A stretch of DNA of 64,000 bases, from NCBI GenBank assembly GCA_015061945.1, contig SUVP01000005.1:1-64000 (forward strand), given 5' to 3'. Both the position numbers and the translations under genes were made by a program. Positions 44,763-54,182 of this stretch are shown here, piece after piece. This DNA is from Opitutales bacterium. Its GTDB lineage: Bacteria; Verrucomicrobiota; Verrucomicrobiia; Opitutales; Intestinicryptomonadaceae. The notes under the pieces are model-generated. The model was not told the DNA's origin. It searched no databases and saw only the letters and a program-made list of their open reading frames with translations. Numbering within the stretch: the first letter of the stretch is position 1; each line of letters opens with the position of its first letter.

Positions 44763-44793
44763 TTGTGCCCGCAGAAATTATCTGCGGACACAA
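44763..44793. other. stable hairpin between two CAZyme genes
   Basis: TTGTGCCCGCAGA (44763-44775) pairs with TCTGCGGACACAA (44781-44793) with one mismatch and a 5-base loop. On the minus strand it lacks a U-run, so it is not a clean terminator there. It may be an RNA stability or processing element between the two genes. Confidence 0.55.
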
Positions 44794-44804
44794 TTTTTAT
44801 TAGA

Positions 44805-47075
44805 TTAAAGCGAGAAATTTTTTTCAATTTCTATTATATAATATCTGTCGTCTTTTTTGGTAGATGCGGGTAGTTTGTTGTTGTCCAAGAGATATTGTGG
44901 AATTACAAGGCGACGTTTTACATTATCATTTTTTCCACCTGTATATTCAAGTTTTACAAGCTTTCCATTTTTTATCTCTGCATTTATCCAAGCTCCGCCA
45001 AACGATGGCAAATAGAATGAGTAATCTTTCCATTTTTCAGGAACGGTAACAGCGATGTCGATGTTTCCGTTTTCGTGTGGATTTACGAGCATTTGCGAAA
45101 CCGATTGTAAATAGATTCCAGCTGCAGTTGAGAACCATGGATTGTGTCTAATTTTGGGCTCGCGAATTTCCCACGTTTCGCCAAAGAGACCAGCGTTTTT
45201 TGCAGTTGCAGAAAGCATTTGCTCTGGCAAGATATTGTCTCCAACCTGTTGCAATGCGATACTTGCCCAACCTGAATACCAAGGGCAAACGTCTTTTCCT
45301 AAAGGATACATGTTGCCGTAAGTTTTGATTACCGACATAAAGTCGTAAAGGGCTTTTGCTTGTTTTGTTTCGGTTTTATCAAAAATTTCGTATGGGTAGA
45401 ATCCCCCAAGTGCAACTATACTTTTTTGGTCACAGTTGATATGGGGTACATACTTTTCGCCATCGTGTGGGAGACTCTTACGGAGTTTTTTTGCAACATC
45501 AACAAGTCTTTGGGCATAGTCTGCGTCAACGCCGAGAATCTTTGATGCACGGGCGACAGCCTCAAAATTATAAATTACACCGCATGAAGTCATAAACGGA
45601 TTTTCCACAGCAGGTCCGAGTCTTTCGATGTCAGTACACTTGCCAATGAAAGTTCTTTCAGGTGTTTCGTAAACCATATGCGACAAATAAAATGCCGCAC
45701 ACTCACGCATAACTGGATATGCAATTTCTTCAAGATACTTTTTGTCGCCAGTGAACAAATAATGTTTCCAAACACTTTGCGTTATGTTCGACATATGAAA
45801 AATATGCTCGTTCCAAAAGCCAGTGTCAGAGCCTTCTGATGCATCTTCAAGATTTTGCCAAGCATAGCGTGCTCCGAATTTTTTTTCGGCGAGTGGTCTC
45901 CAAATGTAATAGTAAGAAACGCGATACATTGCGTATTTGAGAATATCTTTTCTAAATTTTGCAGTTTTGAGCGACAAGTTAAATTTGCCAGTTGCTTGTT
46001 CTCCGAGAACACAGAACATTTCGTCCCAGCCGTAGTATTTTCCTGACCAACCAAATCCGTGAGAGAGAATTGTAACAGGTATTGACCATTCAGTGTGGAG
46101 TGAGTTCATATGATAGAGAGCGGTTTGATACGCATTTTGCATATTTTGGTCTGGGAGTTTTACGAACGCACCTTCCCAAAACTTTGCCCAATCGGCTATA
46201 TGCTCGGCAAAGATACCGTCAAAACCTTTTGTTGCGACAGCGTTCTTGAGTTCTTTTGAACGTTTTTTGTAATCTGATTTTATTGTGCCAACCTTTTGTT
46301 TCGATGTAATCATCGGATCAGATTCTGGCTTTGTATAGCTATCAGCAAAAGAGATAAAATATGTTGCGTCCGCCGAGCCTTTGGATATGTCGAGCGAAGT
46401 TGTGAGTGTTGTGGCGTATTTGCTTACAGATGGTGATGATGGCTTATCGGACATTAACGATATTTCTCCACCAATTTCATAGAATGCTTGTGCAGTGTAG
46501 AAAATAGAAGCCGAATTTGTACGCAAATCATCAACTTTTGTGTTTATTGTCGTGCGTGCTGGTGGCGTGTCATCATTGATGTCAGCGAGATGATATGTGA
46601 ATTTAATTTCGGCATTTTTTACATTGTTTGACTTAGGTTCGATTGTCTTTTTTACAACAAGCATATTACGATTTTTGGGAACAAATGCCATTGTTTTCAC
46701 AAAGACATTTTCGTATTCAACAATGCATTCTGTATAAGCTTTGGTCGTATTGAGTGATTGTTCCCAGTTGATGACTTTGCCAAGTGGTTTTCCGTCAATA
46801 ATGATGTTCTCGCTATAATGCCCCATTGTCATAAGAGCATAACGTTCTGAGCGTGCATAGCGTCTGCCAGCCCAAGCGACATCGGGATAGCAGTTGATAT
46901 ATTTCTTTTGAACTTGTTGTCCGAGATTATCTACTCTTGTAGAAATTGCACCATTTGCCAACATCGGTGGAACATAATCTCTGAGATTTTTACTTTCAGA
47001 TGTCACCGTCATCACATGGTCGGCAAACAATGATGTTGAGGCTAAAAGTAAGCCTGCAAATATAAATTTTTTCAT
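44805..47075 (-). CDS. secreted six-hairpin (alpha/alpha)6-barrel glycoside hydrolase (GH65/GH95-like)
   Basis: A 756-residue exported enzyme (signal peptide ending LFA-D). The N-terminal beta-sandwich domain (RDYVPPMLANGAISTRVDNLG ... RRYARSERYALMTMG) and the catalytic helical barrel (YQTALYHMNSLHTEWSIPVTILSHGFGWSGKYYGWDEMFCV) resemble the GH65, GH95 and related six-hairpin families. The tail HNPWFSTAAGIYLQSVSQML fits the end of the barrel. I cannot fix the family or the substrate (fucosides and disaccharide phosphorolysis are both possible for the clan). It is on the minus strand between the PEP-CTERM gene and the GH-A enzyme. Confidence 0.75.
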   Translation of the reverse strand: MKKFIFAGLLLASTSLFADHVMTVTSESKNLRDYVPPMLANGAISTRVDNLGQQVQKKYINCYPDVAWAGRRYARSERYALMTMGHYSENIIIDGKPLGKVINWEQSLNTTKAYTECIVEYENVFVKTMAFVPKNRNMLVVKKTIEPKSNNVKNAEIKFTYHLADINDDTPPARTTINTKVDDLRTNSASIFYTAQAFYEIGGEISLMSDKPSSPSVSKYATTLTTSLDISKGSADATYFISFADSYTKPESDPMITSKQKVGTIKSDYKKRSKELKNAVATKGFDGIFAEHIADWAKFWEGAFVKLPDQNMQNAYQTALYHMNSLHTEWSIPVTILSHGFGWSGKYYGWDEMFCVLGEQATGKFNLSLKTAKFRKDILKYAMYRVSYYYIWRPLAEKKFGARYAWQNLEDASEGSDTGFWNEHIFHMSNITQSVWKHYLFTGDKKYLEEIAYPVMRECAAFYLSHMVYETPERTFIGKCTDIERLGPAVENPFMTSCGVIYNFEAVARASKILGVDADYAQRLVDVAKKLRKSLPHDGEKYVPHINCDQKSIVALGGFYPYEIFDKTETKQAKALYDFMSVIKTYGNMYPLGKDVCPWYSGWASIALQQVGDNILPEQMLSATAKNAGLFGETWEIREPKIRHNPWFSTAAGIYLQSVSQMLVNPHENGNIDIAVTVPEKWKDYSFYLPSFGGAWINAEIKNGKLVKLEYTGGKNDNVKRRLVIPQYLLDNNKLPASTKKDDRYYIIEIEKNFSL

Positions 47076-47113
47076 ATGTGTTCCTTTTTTTATATAGATA
47101 TTTAAAGTTAAAG

Positions 47114-47136
47114 AAAAGGGGCTTATTGCAAGCCCC
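47114..47136 (-). terminator. probable terminator after the PEP-CTERM gene
   Basis: GGGGCTT (47118-47124) pairs with AAGCCCC (47130-47136). On the minus strand it is followed by a short UUUU run (47114-47117). The short run makes it weaker than the others. Confidence 0.65.
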
Positions 47137-47159
47137 CCTCGGAAAAGTTGCTATCTAAA

Positions 47160-48920
47160 CTATTTGCGTCTGCGGTATATTGTAATGCCGAGAGCAAGTG
47201 CACCCAAGATAAGCGCCCATTCAGCTGGTTCTGGTACTGTTGCCATTGCAAGCCAACCATCAGATGTGATATAAAGCGAGTCAATCTTTTGCGACATATC
47301 ACTTGATGAGTATGCTTGGAAGATTGTGTTTACATCTGAAATATCTGTCGCATTTTTCAATTTAATTTGATTATCTGTAAAATTAAAGACGATAAATCTA
47401 CCATTGTTTTCGGATACAAATGAAGCGTTGAGTACGACATTTTCTGCGATGTCGATTTCAAGGGTCTTTGTATTAGCAGTGATAGTATCGAATTCTTGTG
47501 ATGCGTCCAAGTCGAGCAAAGCTTTTGTCGAATTTGAATCAAGGAAAATTTTTGCATTAGTGCCAAGAGCGTTCACTTTTTTCAACATCAATCTCGCATT
47601 TTGCATATATAGATTACCGCTAAACGATACATTTGCACCATCATTAATAATCAAAGATGTTGAAGCGCTGTTATTAAAATCTGTTATATTCTTGTTATAC
47701 AATGTGATGTCGCCATTCATTATAAGATTTGAACCATTATAGAATGTTGCAGAACGAATGAAGCGTGCATTCCCTGATTCTTGGATTAAGTAGCCGTGAA
47801 CTTGAAGTTGATAATAATCATTTGTGCCACTGATTACCAATGAAGATTCATTATCACCTATTGCACCAATTGTGATTGTTTGTCCTGAACCTTGGTTTAA
47901 TTTAGTCGCTGTTACAACTGCGCCATTGATAATTTTTGTTTTGGCACTACCTACTGTTCTATTAAGACTTCCATTAATAGTTAATGAACCTCCGTCTACC
48001 GTAAGCAATCCATTTGAAACGTTGAAATTAGCGTCAGTTTGAACTGTCACATCTGAATTTTTGAAAGTAGTATCTCCGTTTGTTGTGAAGTTACCACTTA
48101 TATCTACAAGTGAACCAGCAATTGTTGCTCCTGTGTTTTTAACATCAATCGAACCAGTTGTTCCAACCGTGATCTTTGAGCTTGAACCAACAGTCCAAGT
48201 CGTGCCTTGATTAATAATCAAATCGCCATTTGAAACAATATCTCCATATTGCTGAATTTTGAATTCATCATTGAAAGTTGCACTTGATCCAGTTGAAATT
48301 GACAAGTGGGCGAATGTATCGCCACTTTTATTTGCACCTTCAAGTTTTGTTTTTCCATTTATTTCAAGTTTTGCGTTTGATGCAACGTTAAGTTTTGTTT
48401 TTCTGCCAATGTAGATGGCATCAGTAGTATATGCACTATTTATCTTTGTGTTCGCATTAATGTTAATTATTGGGGTGCCTTCTGTGTAGAATCGTGAATT
48501 ACCCATTTCGATAACGGCATACGCATTGTCAGAACTTTCTACGTTTTCTGCGCGGTTTACTGTAATCGATCCTTTAACTTTAACCATGCAACCTGTATTA
48601 TTTTGTAAAATAACTTGATTTGCTGAATTTGATGTTAAACTAAAAGTATGGTTGCCGTTCATTTCCCAATTTTTTGGCGAAATGTAGGTGTTTCCATCAA
48701 CATCACCACTCGCAAAAGTCAATTTTATCGGTGTGTACGATGTTTTAGATGTATCAATACCGACTACTGTTGAAGCGTCAGATCCTGAGTAATATATGGT
48801 GTAGTCGCCCGTTTCGGTTGGGAGTGTCTCTGTTGGGATTAGAACATTCGTTGCATAAGCAGATGCTCCAAAAAACAGTGCCGAGAGGACGATAAGCGAT
48901 GAATGTGTGTTTTGTTTCAT
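47160..48920 (-). CDS. PEP-CTERM-anchored secreted beta-repeat protein
   Basis: A 586-residue exported protein (signal peptide ending SAYA-T) rich in Asn, Ser, Thr and Gly. Its short strands repeat much like autotransporter-type beta-helices (LVDISGNFTTNGDTTFKN, LLTVDGGSLTING, NGSNLIMNGDITLYN). The C-terminus is a PEP-CTERM sorting tag: VPEPAEWALIL, a hydrophobic stretch and a terminal YRRRK. Such proteins are sorted by an exosortase system that is elsewhere in the genome and usually linked to extracellular polysaccharide. It has no enzymatic motif I recognise; it may be a surface or matrix component. It lies within the CAZyme island, divergent from the GH2 gene. Confidence 0.85.
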   Translation of the reverse strand: MKQNTHSSLIVLSALFFGASAYATNVLIPTETLPTETGDYTIYYSGSDASTVVGIDTSKTSYTPIKLTFASGDVDGNTYISPKNWEMNGNHTFSLTSNSANQVILQNNTGCMVKVKGSITVNRAENVESSDNAYAVIEMGNSRFYTEGTPIININANTKINSAYTTDAIYIGRKTKLNVASNAKLEINGKTKLEGANKSGDTFAHLSISTGSSATFNDEFKIQQYGDIVSNGDLIINQGTTWTVGSSSKITVGTTGSIDVKNTGATIAGSLVDISGNFTTNGDTTFKNSDVTVQTDANFNVSNGLLTVDGGSLTINGSLNRTVGSAKTKIINGAVVTATKLNQGSGQTITIGAIGDNESSLVISGTNDYYQLQVHGYLIQESGNARFIRSATFYNGSNLIMNGDITLYNKNITDFNNSASTSLIINDGANVSFSGNLYMQNARLMLKKVNALGTNAKIFLDSNSTKALLDLDASQEFDTITANTKTLEIDIAENVVLNASFVSENNGRFIVFNFTDNQIKLKNATDISDVNTIFQAYSSSDMSQKIDSLYITSDGWLAMATVPEPAEWALILGALALGITIYRRRK

Positions 48921-49091
48921 GTGTTGTATTTTATATTTGAATTAACGTTTGTTTTGTTTAAACAGAAAGAAAAATAGAGAGAAATTTAAATTAGTCAAGA
49001 AAATCCCAATGGTTATAAATATCTTTATTTTAAAGAAAGTTTTGCCTTTTTTGTTGTCTTGAATTCTTATTTTCGTTAACTCTATCATCAA

Positions 49092-52000
49092 ATGAAAAAA
49101 CTGATACTATCATACATCTGCACAGCCTTTGCGGTTATCGCTATGGCTCAAACAAAAGACAATCTTGCTTGGAATAAGCTTGAGGTCTTTAGAATAAATA
49201 AAGAAGCACCATCGGCATTCTTCTTGAATTACAAGAGTTTTGATGAAGCTATAAAGCCAATCTCGGTCGATGCAATCGCAGATATTTATAAGAATAACTC
49301 GAAGGTAAAACTTCTTAATGGCGATTGGAAGTTCGCATTCTTGAACTCGGTAAACGATGTCAAAGAAGAATTTTTTGCCAAGAATTTTGACGATTCTGCA
49401 TGGGATATTTTAGATGTCCCGAACTCGTGGCAATGTAAAGGTTATGACATCACTTTCTATAATAATTGGGATATGGAATATTTCTATGAGAAAAATTCTA
49501 CAAAACCACGTTCCGATTTTATGAAGGTAAAAAAAGGCTTCCCGAAAGCTGCAATATCGCCATACATCCCTGAAGATTTTAGGCAAGTAGGTGTGTATCG
49601 TCGCACATTTGAAGTGCCAACTTCGTGGAATGGTGAAAACGTATTTATCCGTTTTAATGGTGTCCGAACAGGTTTCAATTTGTACATCAACGGCAAGTTT
49701 GTAGGTTATAGCGAAGACAGCTTTACGCCAGCAGAATTTAATATCACAAAGTATCTCGACAAAGGCGAAAATTCTGTCGCAGTTGAAGTCTTTAAATACA
49801 CAACAGGTTCATATATGGAAATGCAAGATATGCCTCATGTAATGGGGATTTTCCGCGATGTCTTGCTCGTTGCTCGCCCATCTGTATTCATTCGCGACTA
49901 CTACGCACCAGCGACAATTTCTGAAGATTTGAAATCAGCGAAAATCGATTGCAATCTTTGGTTGAAATCCACATCGGCAGAATCGAAGAAAGTAAAAGTG
50001 CAGGGCTATCTTCTCGACCAAAATGGAAATTTTGTTTCAGAAAAATCTCTTTTTGAAAAAGTCGTAGATGTTCCAGCAAATACTGAAATAAAGGTATCGC
50101 AAGTTGTAGATGTAAATGGATTCAAATTGTGGAGTCCCGATTCGCCCGACTTCTATACAATCGTATTTAAGCTCACTGATGCGAACGACTCTCAGATTGA
50201 ATCAATCAAGGCAGATTATGCTTTCCGCAAATTTGAAATAAAGGGACGTCAACTTTTCCTCAATGGCAAACGTCTTATTTTCAAAGGTGTGAATCGCCAC
50301 GATTGGTCGCCAGACAAGGGCAAAGCAGTCGCTTTTCACTGGATGAAAAAAGATGTCGAATTGATGAAGCGTGCAAATATGAATGCTGTTAGAACATCGC
50401 ACTATCCAAACGATAGCACGTTCTATATGCTTTGCACTCGTTATGGATTGGCTGTTCTCGACGAAGCAAACCATGAGATGCACGGCTTTATCAAAAATCC
50501 GCCTTTGAATATGGAAAAATATTTTGCACCAAGTATCGACCGTGTGGTCAATATGATTATGCGAGATAGAAATATACCTTGCGTCTTGATTTTCTCACTC
50601 GGCAACGAATCGGCAGTCGAGCCGACAAAGGGACATGAGGAAATGGCAAAAGTAGCTCGCAAACTCGACCCGTCTCGACCAGTTCACTCTGAGCCAGAAT
50701 GTCGTGTAATCAAAGACGGCAAGGCTGGTGGTTGCTCCGATTTTTACTCGCCAATGTATGGTGGTGTAACAAAAATGAATCACTATCTTAACGAACTTAA
50801 AAATGAAACTCGCCCATTCTTCTTCTGTGAATACGCACATACAATGGGAAATGCTCTCGGGAATTTCCAAGGCAAATGGGAGTTAATTCGTGCAAATAAA
50901 GACTCGCTCAACGGCGGTTTTATTTGGGACTGGGTTGACCAAGCACTTCTTCAACCACGCAAGGACGGCAAGGGTTTGTACTTGTCTGACGGACGCGATT
51001 GGTGCGAAGGTATCCGTGCAAGTCAACGCAATTTCTGTATGAATGGTGTCGTTTTTGCAGACCGCACATACAGTGCAAAATATTATGAAATACAAAAAGT
51101 TTATCAGGATATTCAGATTGACGCAATCGACGCAAAAAATGGGAAATTAAAAATATCTAACGAGTTTTTTGCAACATCGACACTCGCATTTACTACACTT
51201 GTTGAAGTTCAACGCAATGGCGAAAAAATCGCTGAAAAGCAACTTGAACCAATCGAAGTAGGTGCAGGCGAATCGAAAGAAATTGCAATCTCACTCCCGA
51301 ATTTTGACGACTCAAAAGTTGGCGAATATTTCTACACTATAAAATTTATCCGCAATCAAGATACTCTCTTTGCGAAGAAGGGCGAAGTGATTGCACAAAA
51401 TCAGTTCGAGTTAAAGAAAGTTGCACAATCTAAAAAGTGTTCTTCAAAACTTTCAGCCCCTAAATATGTTCAAAACGATTCCGAACTTATCGTAAATGTT
51501 AAGGGTGGAAAAATCGTTTTCGACAAAGTTTTCGCAGAGTTGAAATCGTACTCAATGTTCGGCAAAGAGTTGATAACATCGCCACTTTCATTTGATACAA
51601 GCATCGCATTAATTGACAATTATCGTCGCTTTGAAAGAGAATACAAGAAGCAACAAGTTGACAAAATTGTATTGAAAAATTCATCTTTGAAATTTGAAGA
51701 AACAAAGTGTGGCTTAAAAGTTGTATGCTCGCAAACTTGGAAAACTCCAAAAAATACAGGCTTTGAGAACGTTATCGAATATTTGATTTCATCGAATGGA
51801 GAAATTAAAGTAAACGCAAACTTCAAGAAACTTGATAAGACGCCAGCTGATTTCCCATTGCCACGACTCGGCTTGAAGACAACTCTCGCAAAGGAATTTG
51901 ATATGGTTGAATACTTCGGCAGGGGCGAGTTTTCTAACTATTGCGACCGCAAATATTCAGCGAATGTTGGCAGATATAAATCTCGAGTTGCCGATTGGTA

Positions 52001-52361
52001 CGAAAACTTTACACGTCCACAGGATATGGGTAATCGCGAAGAAGTCCGTTGGTTGACACTTCGCAATAAAATCGGTTGCGGTTTGATGTTTGTAAGTTTG
52101 CAAAACAATTTGCCGATGTCGGTTTTGCCATACTCGCAAGGTCAGCTCGATTCTGTAATGCACAAGTACGAGTTGCCAGAATCGGACGGCAATTATTTCC
52201 GAATTGCATGGATGGTTAGAGGTGTAGGCAACGCATCGTGTGGACCAGATACACGTGAGCAATTCAGATGCGACTTCACTGGTTCTGCAAATTGGTCGTT
52301 TGCGATTGTTCCAGTATTCTCGAATACAGACGCATCTGAAAAATACAACGACACACTCTAA
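49092..52361 (+). CDS. secreted GH2 beta-galactosidase-like enzyme
   Basis: A 1089-residue LacZ-type protein with a signal peptide (cleavage near IAMA-Q). It has the jelly roll and Ig-like domains of GH2 (NSWQCKGYDITFYNN, GVYRRTFEVPTSWNGENVFIRFNGV, FNLYINGKFVGYSEDSF), then the barrel (FKGVNRHDWSPDKGKAV, VRTSHYPND, LDEANHEMHGF). The acid/base is E506 in FSLGNES and the nucleophile is E580 in FFFCEYAHTMGNA. The C-terminal large beta domain is present. GH2 enzymes remove beta-linked galactose and related sugars. Secretion points to action on glycans outside the cytoplasm. It is flanked by a divergent PEP-CTERM gene and a strong terminator. Confidence 0.92.
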   Translation: MKKLILSYICTAFAVIAMAQTKDNLAWNKLEVFRINKEAPSAFFLNYKSFDEAIKPISVDAIADIYKNNSKVKLLNGDWKFAFLNSVNDVKEEFFAKNFDDSAWDILDVPNSWQCKGYDITFYNNWDMEYFYEKNSTKPRSDFMKVKKGFPKAAISPYIPEDFRQVGVYRRTFEVPTSWNGENVFIRFNGVRTGFNLYINGKFVGYSEDSFTPAEFNITKYLDKGENSVAVEVFKYTTGSYMEMQDMPHVMGIFRDVLLVARPSVFIRDYYAPATISEDLKSAKIDCNLWLKSTSAESKKVKVQGYLLDQNGNFVSEKSLFEKVVDVPANTEIKVSQVVDVNGFKLWSPDSPDFYTIVFKLTDANDSQIESIKADYAFRKFEIKGRQLFLNGKRLIFKGVNRHDWSPDKGKAVAFHWMKKDVELMKRANMNAVRTSHYPNDSTFYMLCTRYGLAVLDEANHEMHGFIKNPPLNMEKYFAPSIDRVVNMIMRDRNIPCVLIFSLGNESAVEPTKGHEEMAKVARKLDPSRPVHSEPECRVIKDGKAGGCSDFYSPMYGGVTKMNHYLNELKNETRPFFFCEYAHTMGNALGNFQGKWELIRANKDSLNGGFIWDWVDQALLQPRKDGKGLYLSDGRDWCEGIRASQRNFCMNGVVFADRTYSAKYYEIQKVYQDIQIDAIDAKNGKLKISNEFFATSTLAFTTLVEVQRNGEKIAEKQLEPIEVGAGESKEIAISLPNFDDSKVGEYFYTIKFIRNQDTLFAKKGEVIAQNQFELKKVAQSKKCSSKLSAPKYVQNDSELIVNVKGGKIVFDKVFAELKSYSMFGKELITSPLSFDTSIALIDNYRRFEREYKKQQVDKIVLKNSSLKFEETKCGLKVVCSQTWKTPKNTGFENVIEYLISSNGEIKVNANFKKLDKTPADFPLPRLGLKTTLAKEFDMVEYFGRGEFSNYCDRKYSANVGRYKSRVADWYENFTRPQDMGNREEVRWLTLRNKIGCGLMFVSLQNNLPMSVLPYSQGQLDSVMHKYELPESDGNYFRIAWMVRGVGNASCGPDTREQFRCDFTGSANWSFAIVPVFSNTDASEKYNDTL

Positions 52362-52377
52362 AAAGCACACAAGTTTT

Positions 52378-52411
52378 ACGGCGGAACTGCGAGAGCGTTC
52401 CGCCGTTTTTT
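52378..52411 (+). terminator. intrinsic terminator after the GH2 gene
   Basis: ACGGCGGAAC (52378-52387) pairs perfectly with GTTCCGCCGT (52397-52406) over a 9-base loop, followed by T to 52411. Confidence 0.92.
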
Positions 52412-52447
52412 GTTGAATTTAAATCAATAATTTTTCATCCTTAAAAT

Positions 52448-54127
52448 ATGAAATTTTGGGCTTTGATATTTTCAATTTTCGTTTTTGTTGCTTGCGGTTT
52501 TGCAAAAGTTTCAAAAGAAAAAATCTTTGTTGTTGTAAACGCAAATTCAGCCGACTCAAAGGCGATAGCAAACTATTATTGCGAGGTTCGCAGTATTCCA
52601 AAAGAAAATATTATAACATTGAATATTCCCGATAAAGACGTTTTGTCTCGTGCGGAATATCAGAAAAAATTGGCAAATCCACTTGTTGCAGAACTCGCAA
52701 AACGCAAGGTCGTATCGGCTGATGTTATTACGACCGATAGCAACACACATCGCCCAAATTATCTTTTTATTTCGCACGATATAGACTTTGTTGTGCTTTG
52801 TAAATTGCCGTTCAAGGTTGCACCATTTTCAAAGTCTCGTGGTTTTGCAACAGATGCGTCGTCGGTTGATTCAGAATTGTCGGCAACGTTTCTTCAGATG
52901 AAAAAAATGAATGGACCACTTCGCAATCCGCTATATAAAAATTATAGTCCAGAATCTATCCATAAAACTTATGGTGTGTTGCGTGTGGCACGTCTCGACG
53001 GGAAAAATTTTGATGAAGCAAAATCGATTATAGATTCTGCTCTTACTGCCGAAAAGAATGGGATTAGAGGGCGTGCATATATCGATAAAAACACGAGCAA
53101 AGGCGGATATAAAATCGGCAACGATTGGCTTTCGAGTGCAGAGGAAACGCTCAAGAAAATGAACTTCGATATTTCCGTCGATAGCGTTCCAGCTCTTATG
53201 GGGTACGAAAAGCGTTTTGATTTTCCAGCGTTCTTTTTCGGTTGGTATAATGGAACACCGCAATCTTATTTTATCGAGAAAGGGTTTAAGTCGGCAGAGG
53301 GTGGAGTAGGTTTGCACTTGTATTCATTTAGTGCGTCGTATTTGCGACGTTCTGGTTGGACAAGTGTGATGATGAATAACGCCTTTGCACAAACTTATGG
53401 TAACGTGTACGAGCCGTATCTGACAGGCACACAAGACATCAGTGCGATTATGAAAGCGTACGAAAATGGTCTGACAGCAGGCGAAGTTGCGTATGCGTCT
53501 ATTGCAATTTTGAGTTGGCAGACACTTGTTGTTGGCGATCCACTTTATAATCCATTTGCTGTATCGCTCGATGAACAAATGAAACGTATCGATAACGGAG
53601 AAGTTGACAAGCTTTCGCAGTACGTCGTTTTGCGACAATCAAACAAAATGAAAGCCGACGGAATATCACAAAATGCTTGTGATGATTTTGTGAAAAAATA
53701 CATCGGTAAAATGCCAGATGTCGCACTTGTTTGGCGTATGATTGAATCGGCAATTACTAATAAAAATAATGAAGTGGCAGAAAAGTACGTTCTTGAATTG
53801 CACGCAAAAAAAATATGGTCAGATATTCAGTATGTAGGTTTGTCGATGGAGCTTGCATCAGTTTGTGAGAAAATCGCAATGGCAGAGCTTGGAATGGATA
53901 TTTACAATAAACTTGGCGAGCTGAATTTGAGCAAAAAATTTATGAAGACGCTTGTTCGTGAAGCGTCGAAGTTATCTAAGAAATCGGGCGTAAAACTTTC
54001 TGAAAAATTTGCAGAAATGAAGAAACTTTTTGATGCTGAAGACGCCGAGGCAAAGCGTATTGCCGAAGAAAAAAAGAAACAAGCTGAAGCCACTAAACAA
54101 AGGCGAACAAAAAGTAAAAAAAATTAA
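52448..54127 (+). CDS. TIGR03790-like exported protein with a charged helical tail
   Basis: A 559-residue protein with a signal-type N-terminus; FVACG is close to a lipobox, so lipidation is possible. The first 370 residues fit the TIGR03790 family: KIFVVVNANSADSKAIANYYCEVRSIPKENI, YLFISHDIDFVVLCKLPFKV, GVLRVARLDG, GVGLHLYSFSAS and TQDISAIMKAYENGLTAGEVAYASI. The function of that family is not known to me; it is frequent in Verrucomicrobia and Planctomycetes. The remaining 190 residues are helical and end in a Lys/Glu-rich stretch (KRIAEEKKKQAEATKQRR). It sits between the GH2 gene and an MFS transporter. Confidence 0.8.
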   Translation: MKFWALIFSIFVFVACGFAKVSKEKIFVVVNANSADSKAIANYYCEVRSIPKENIITLNIPDKDVLSRAEYQKKLANPLVAELAKRKVVSADVITTDSNTHRPNYLFISHDIDFVVLCKLPFKVAPFSKSRGFATDASSVDSELSATFLQMKKMNGPLRNPLYKNYSPESIHKTYGVLRVARLDGKNFDEAKSIIDSALTAEKNGIRGRAYIDKNTSKGGYKIGNDWLSSAEETLKKMNFDISVDSVPALMGYEKRFDFPAFFFGWYNGTPQSYFIEKGFKSAEGGVGLHLYSFSASYLRRSGWTSVMMNNAFAQTYGNVYEPYLTGTQDISAIMKAYENGLTAGEVAYASIAILSWQTLVVGDPLYNPFAVSLDEQMKRIDNGEVDKLSQYVVLRQSNKMKADGISQNACDDFVKKYIGKMPDVALVWRMIESAITNKNNEVAEKYVLELHAKKIWSDIQYVGLSMELASVCEKIAMAELGMDIYNKLGELNLSKKFMKTLVREASKLSKKSGVKLSEKFAEMKKLFDAEDAEAKRIAEEKKKQAEATKQRRTKSKKN

Positions 54128-54182
54128 AATTTAATCGACAAATTCTTTCAGAGGTTTTCAATCGTTTAGAAAATTTTTTTCA

